From Guyanagaster necrorhizus (taxonomy: Eukaryota; Basidiomycota; Agaricomycetes; Agaricales; Physalacriaceae), in the NCBI RefSeq assembly GCF_019112545.1, contig NW_025064927.1:178286-242285 (forward strand): a DNA stretch of 64,000 bases. Reading direction: 5' to 3'. A program made the position numbers and the translations under genes. Below are positions 63,718-64,000 of this stretch, in pieces; the stretch's first letter is position 1; every line of letters starts with the position of its first letter. The notes beneath the pieces were generated by a model. That model was not told the origin of the DNA and searched no databases. It saw nothing but the letters and a program-made list of their open reading frames with translations.

Positions 63718-64000
63718 ACAGGCAATGGTGGAGTGGAAGGGGCAGCGCAGGGGAAGATACTTTAAACAAGGTGCAAAGAACCCGACTGGTTTCTTTATGA
63801 GACCCACCAAAGGGCGAACAAAGTAACATCAGGGGGCCAATGAGCCTGAGCCCTGAGAAATGCCGATTTTTTTGCGCCTGTGAACGCACGGAGTTTTCCT
63901 TCGACTGCGGGCGATGTAAAGAGGTTTTTTGGATGAAGACATGGGGCAGGGCTTACGAAGACGCTAAGTAGTGCAAATCAGAAGTTCCGCAGTATAAAGG
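63718..64000. other. Window end, no supported gene
   Basis: About 0.28 kb upstream of the monooxygenase relic with no feature recognised. Confidence 0.45.

Overview
This is a nuclear contig from a filamentous basidiomycete, most likely an Agaricomycete and plausibly a wood or litter decayer. The evidence is dense short (about 50 nt) GT-AG introns inside most genes, FunK1-type kinase and DUF6699 families typical of mushroom-forming fungi, a set of secreted or membrane-anchored oxidases, and no bacterial gene organisation. Species cannot be named from the sequence alone. There is no sign of a single co-regulated pathway: housekeeping genes sit among oxidoreductases and many decaying gene copies.

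Left part (1-18.6 kb): a 5'-truncated GMC oxidoreductase of the aryl-alcohol oxidase type, a weak kinase-like gene on the minus strand, a CorA-like membrane protein with one in-frame stop, thioredoxin reductase, a GMC oxidoreductase C-terminal remnant, a secreted six-hairpin (DUF5695-like) protein, a broken DAO-type FAD oxidoreductase and a tiny three-exon gene for mitochondrial ribosomal protein bL33m. Middle (18.6-36.8 kb): a decayed full-size ABCG transporter that carries an internal inversion, a SET-domain H3K9-type methyltransferase, a minisatellite, the divergent pair CWC15 / RluA-type pseudouridine synthase, an intact FAD monooxygenase and a DUF6699 gene. Right part (39.3-64 kb): a membrane-anchored copper radical oxidase, a GABA/choline-type permease with several micro-exons, a tandem pair of MYND-finger genes (one intact, one broken), a KRE6/SKN1-like N-terminus without a glycosidase domain, a damaged FunK1 kinase, a solo LTR with intact target-site duplication, an uncharacterised minus-strand gene, the exosome nuclease DIS3 and a degenerate FAD monooxygenase.

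Functional links are modest. The GMC oxidase and copper radical oxidase families both make H2O2 outside the cell, and the thioredoxin reductase serves redox balance. CWC15, DIS3, the pseudouridine synthase and bL33m are core RNA or translation genes. The most notable signals are (1) the micro-exon architecture of the permease gene (exons of 9, 15, 4 and 10 nt plus a GC-AG intron), (2) the inverted segment inside the ABCG pseudogene, (3) one decaying member in each of several homologous gene pairs, with the nonsense lesions I could assign all being transitions, and (4) a run of SUMO-interaction-like motifs in the SET protein. I did not find a convincing wholly new multi-gene system.
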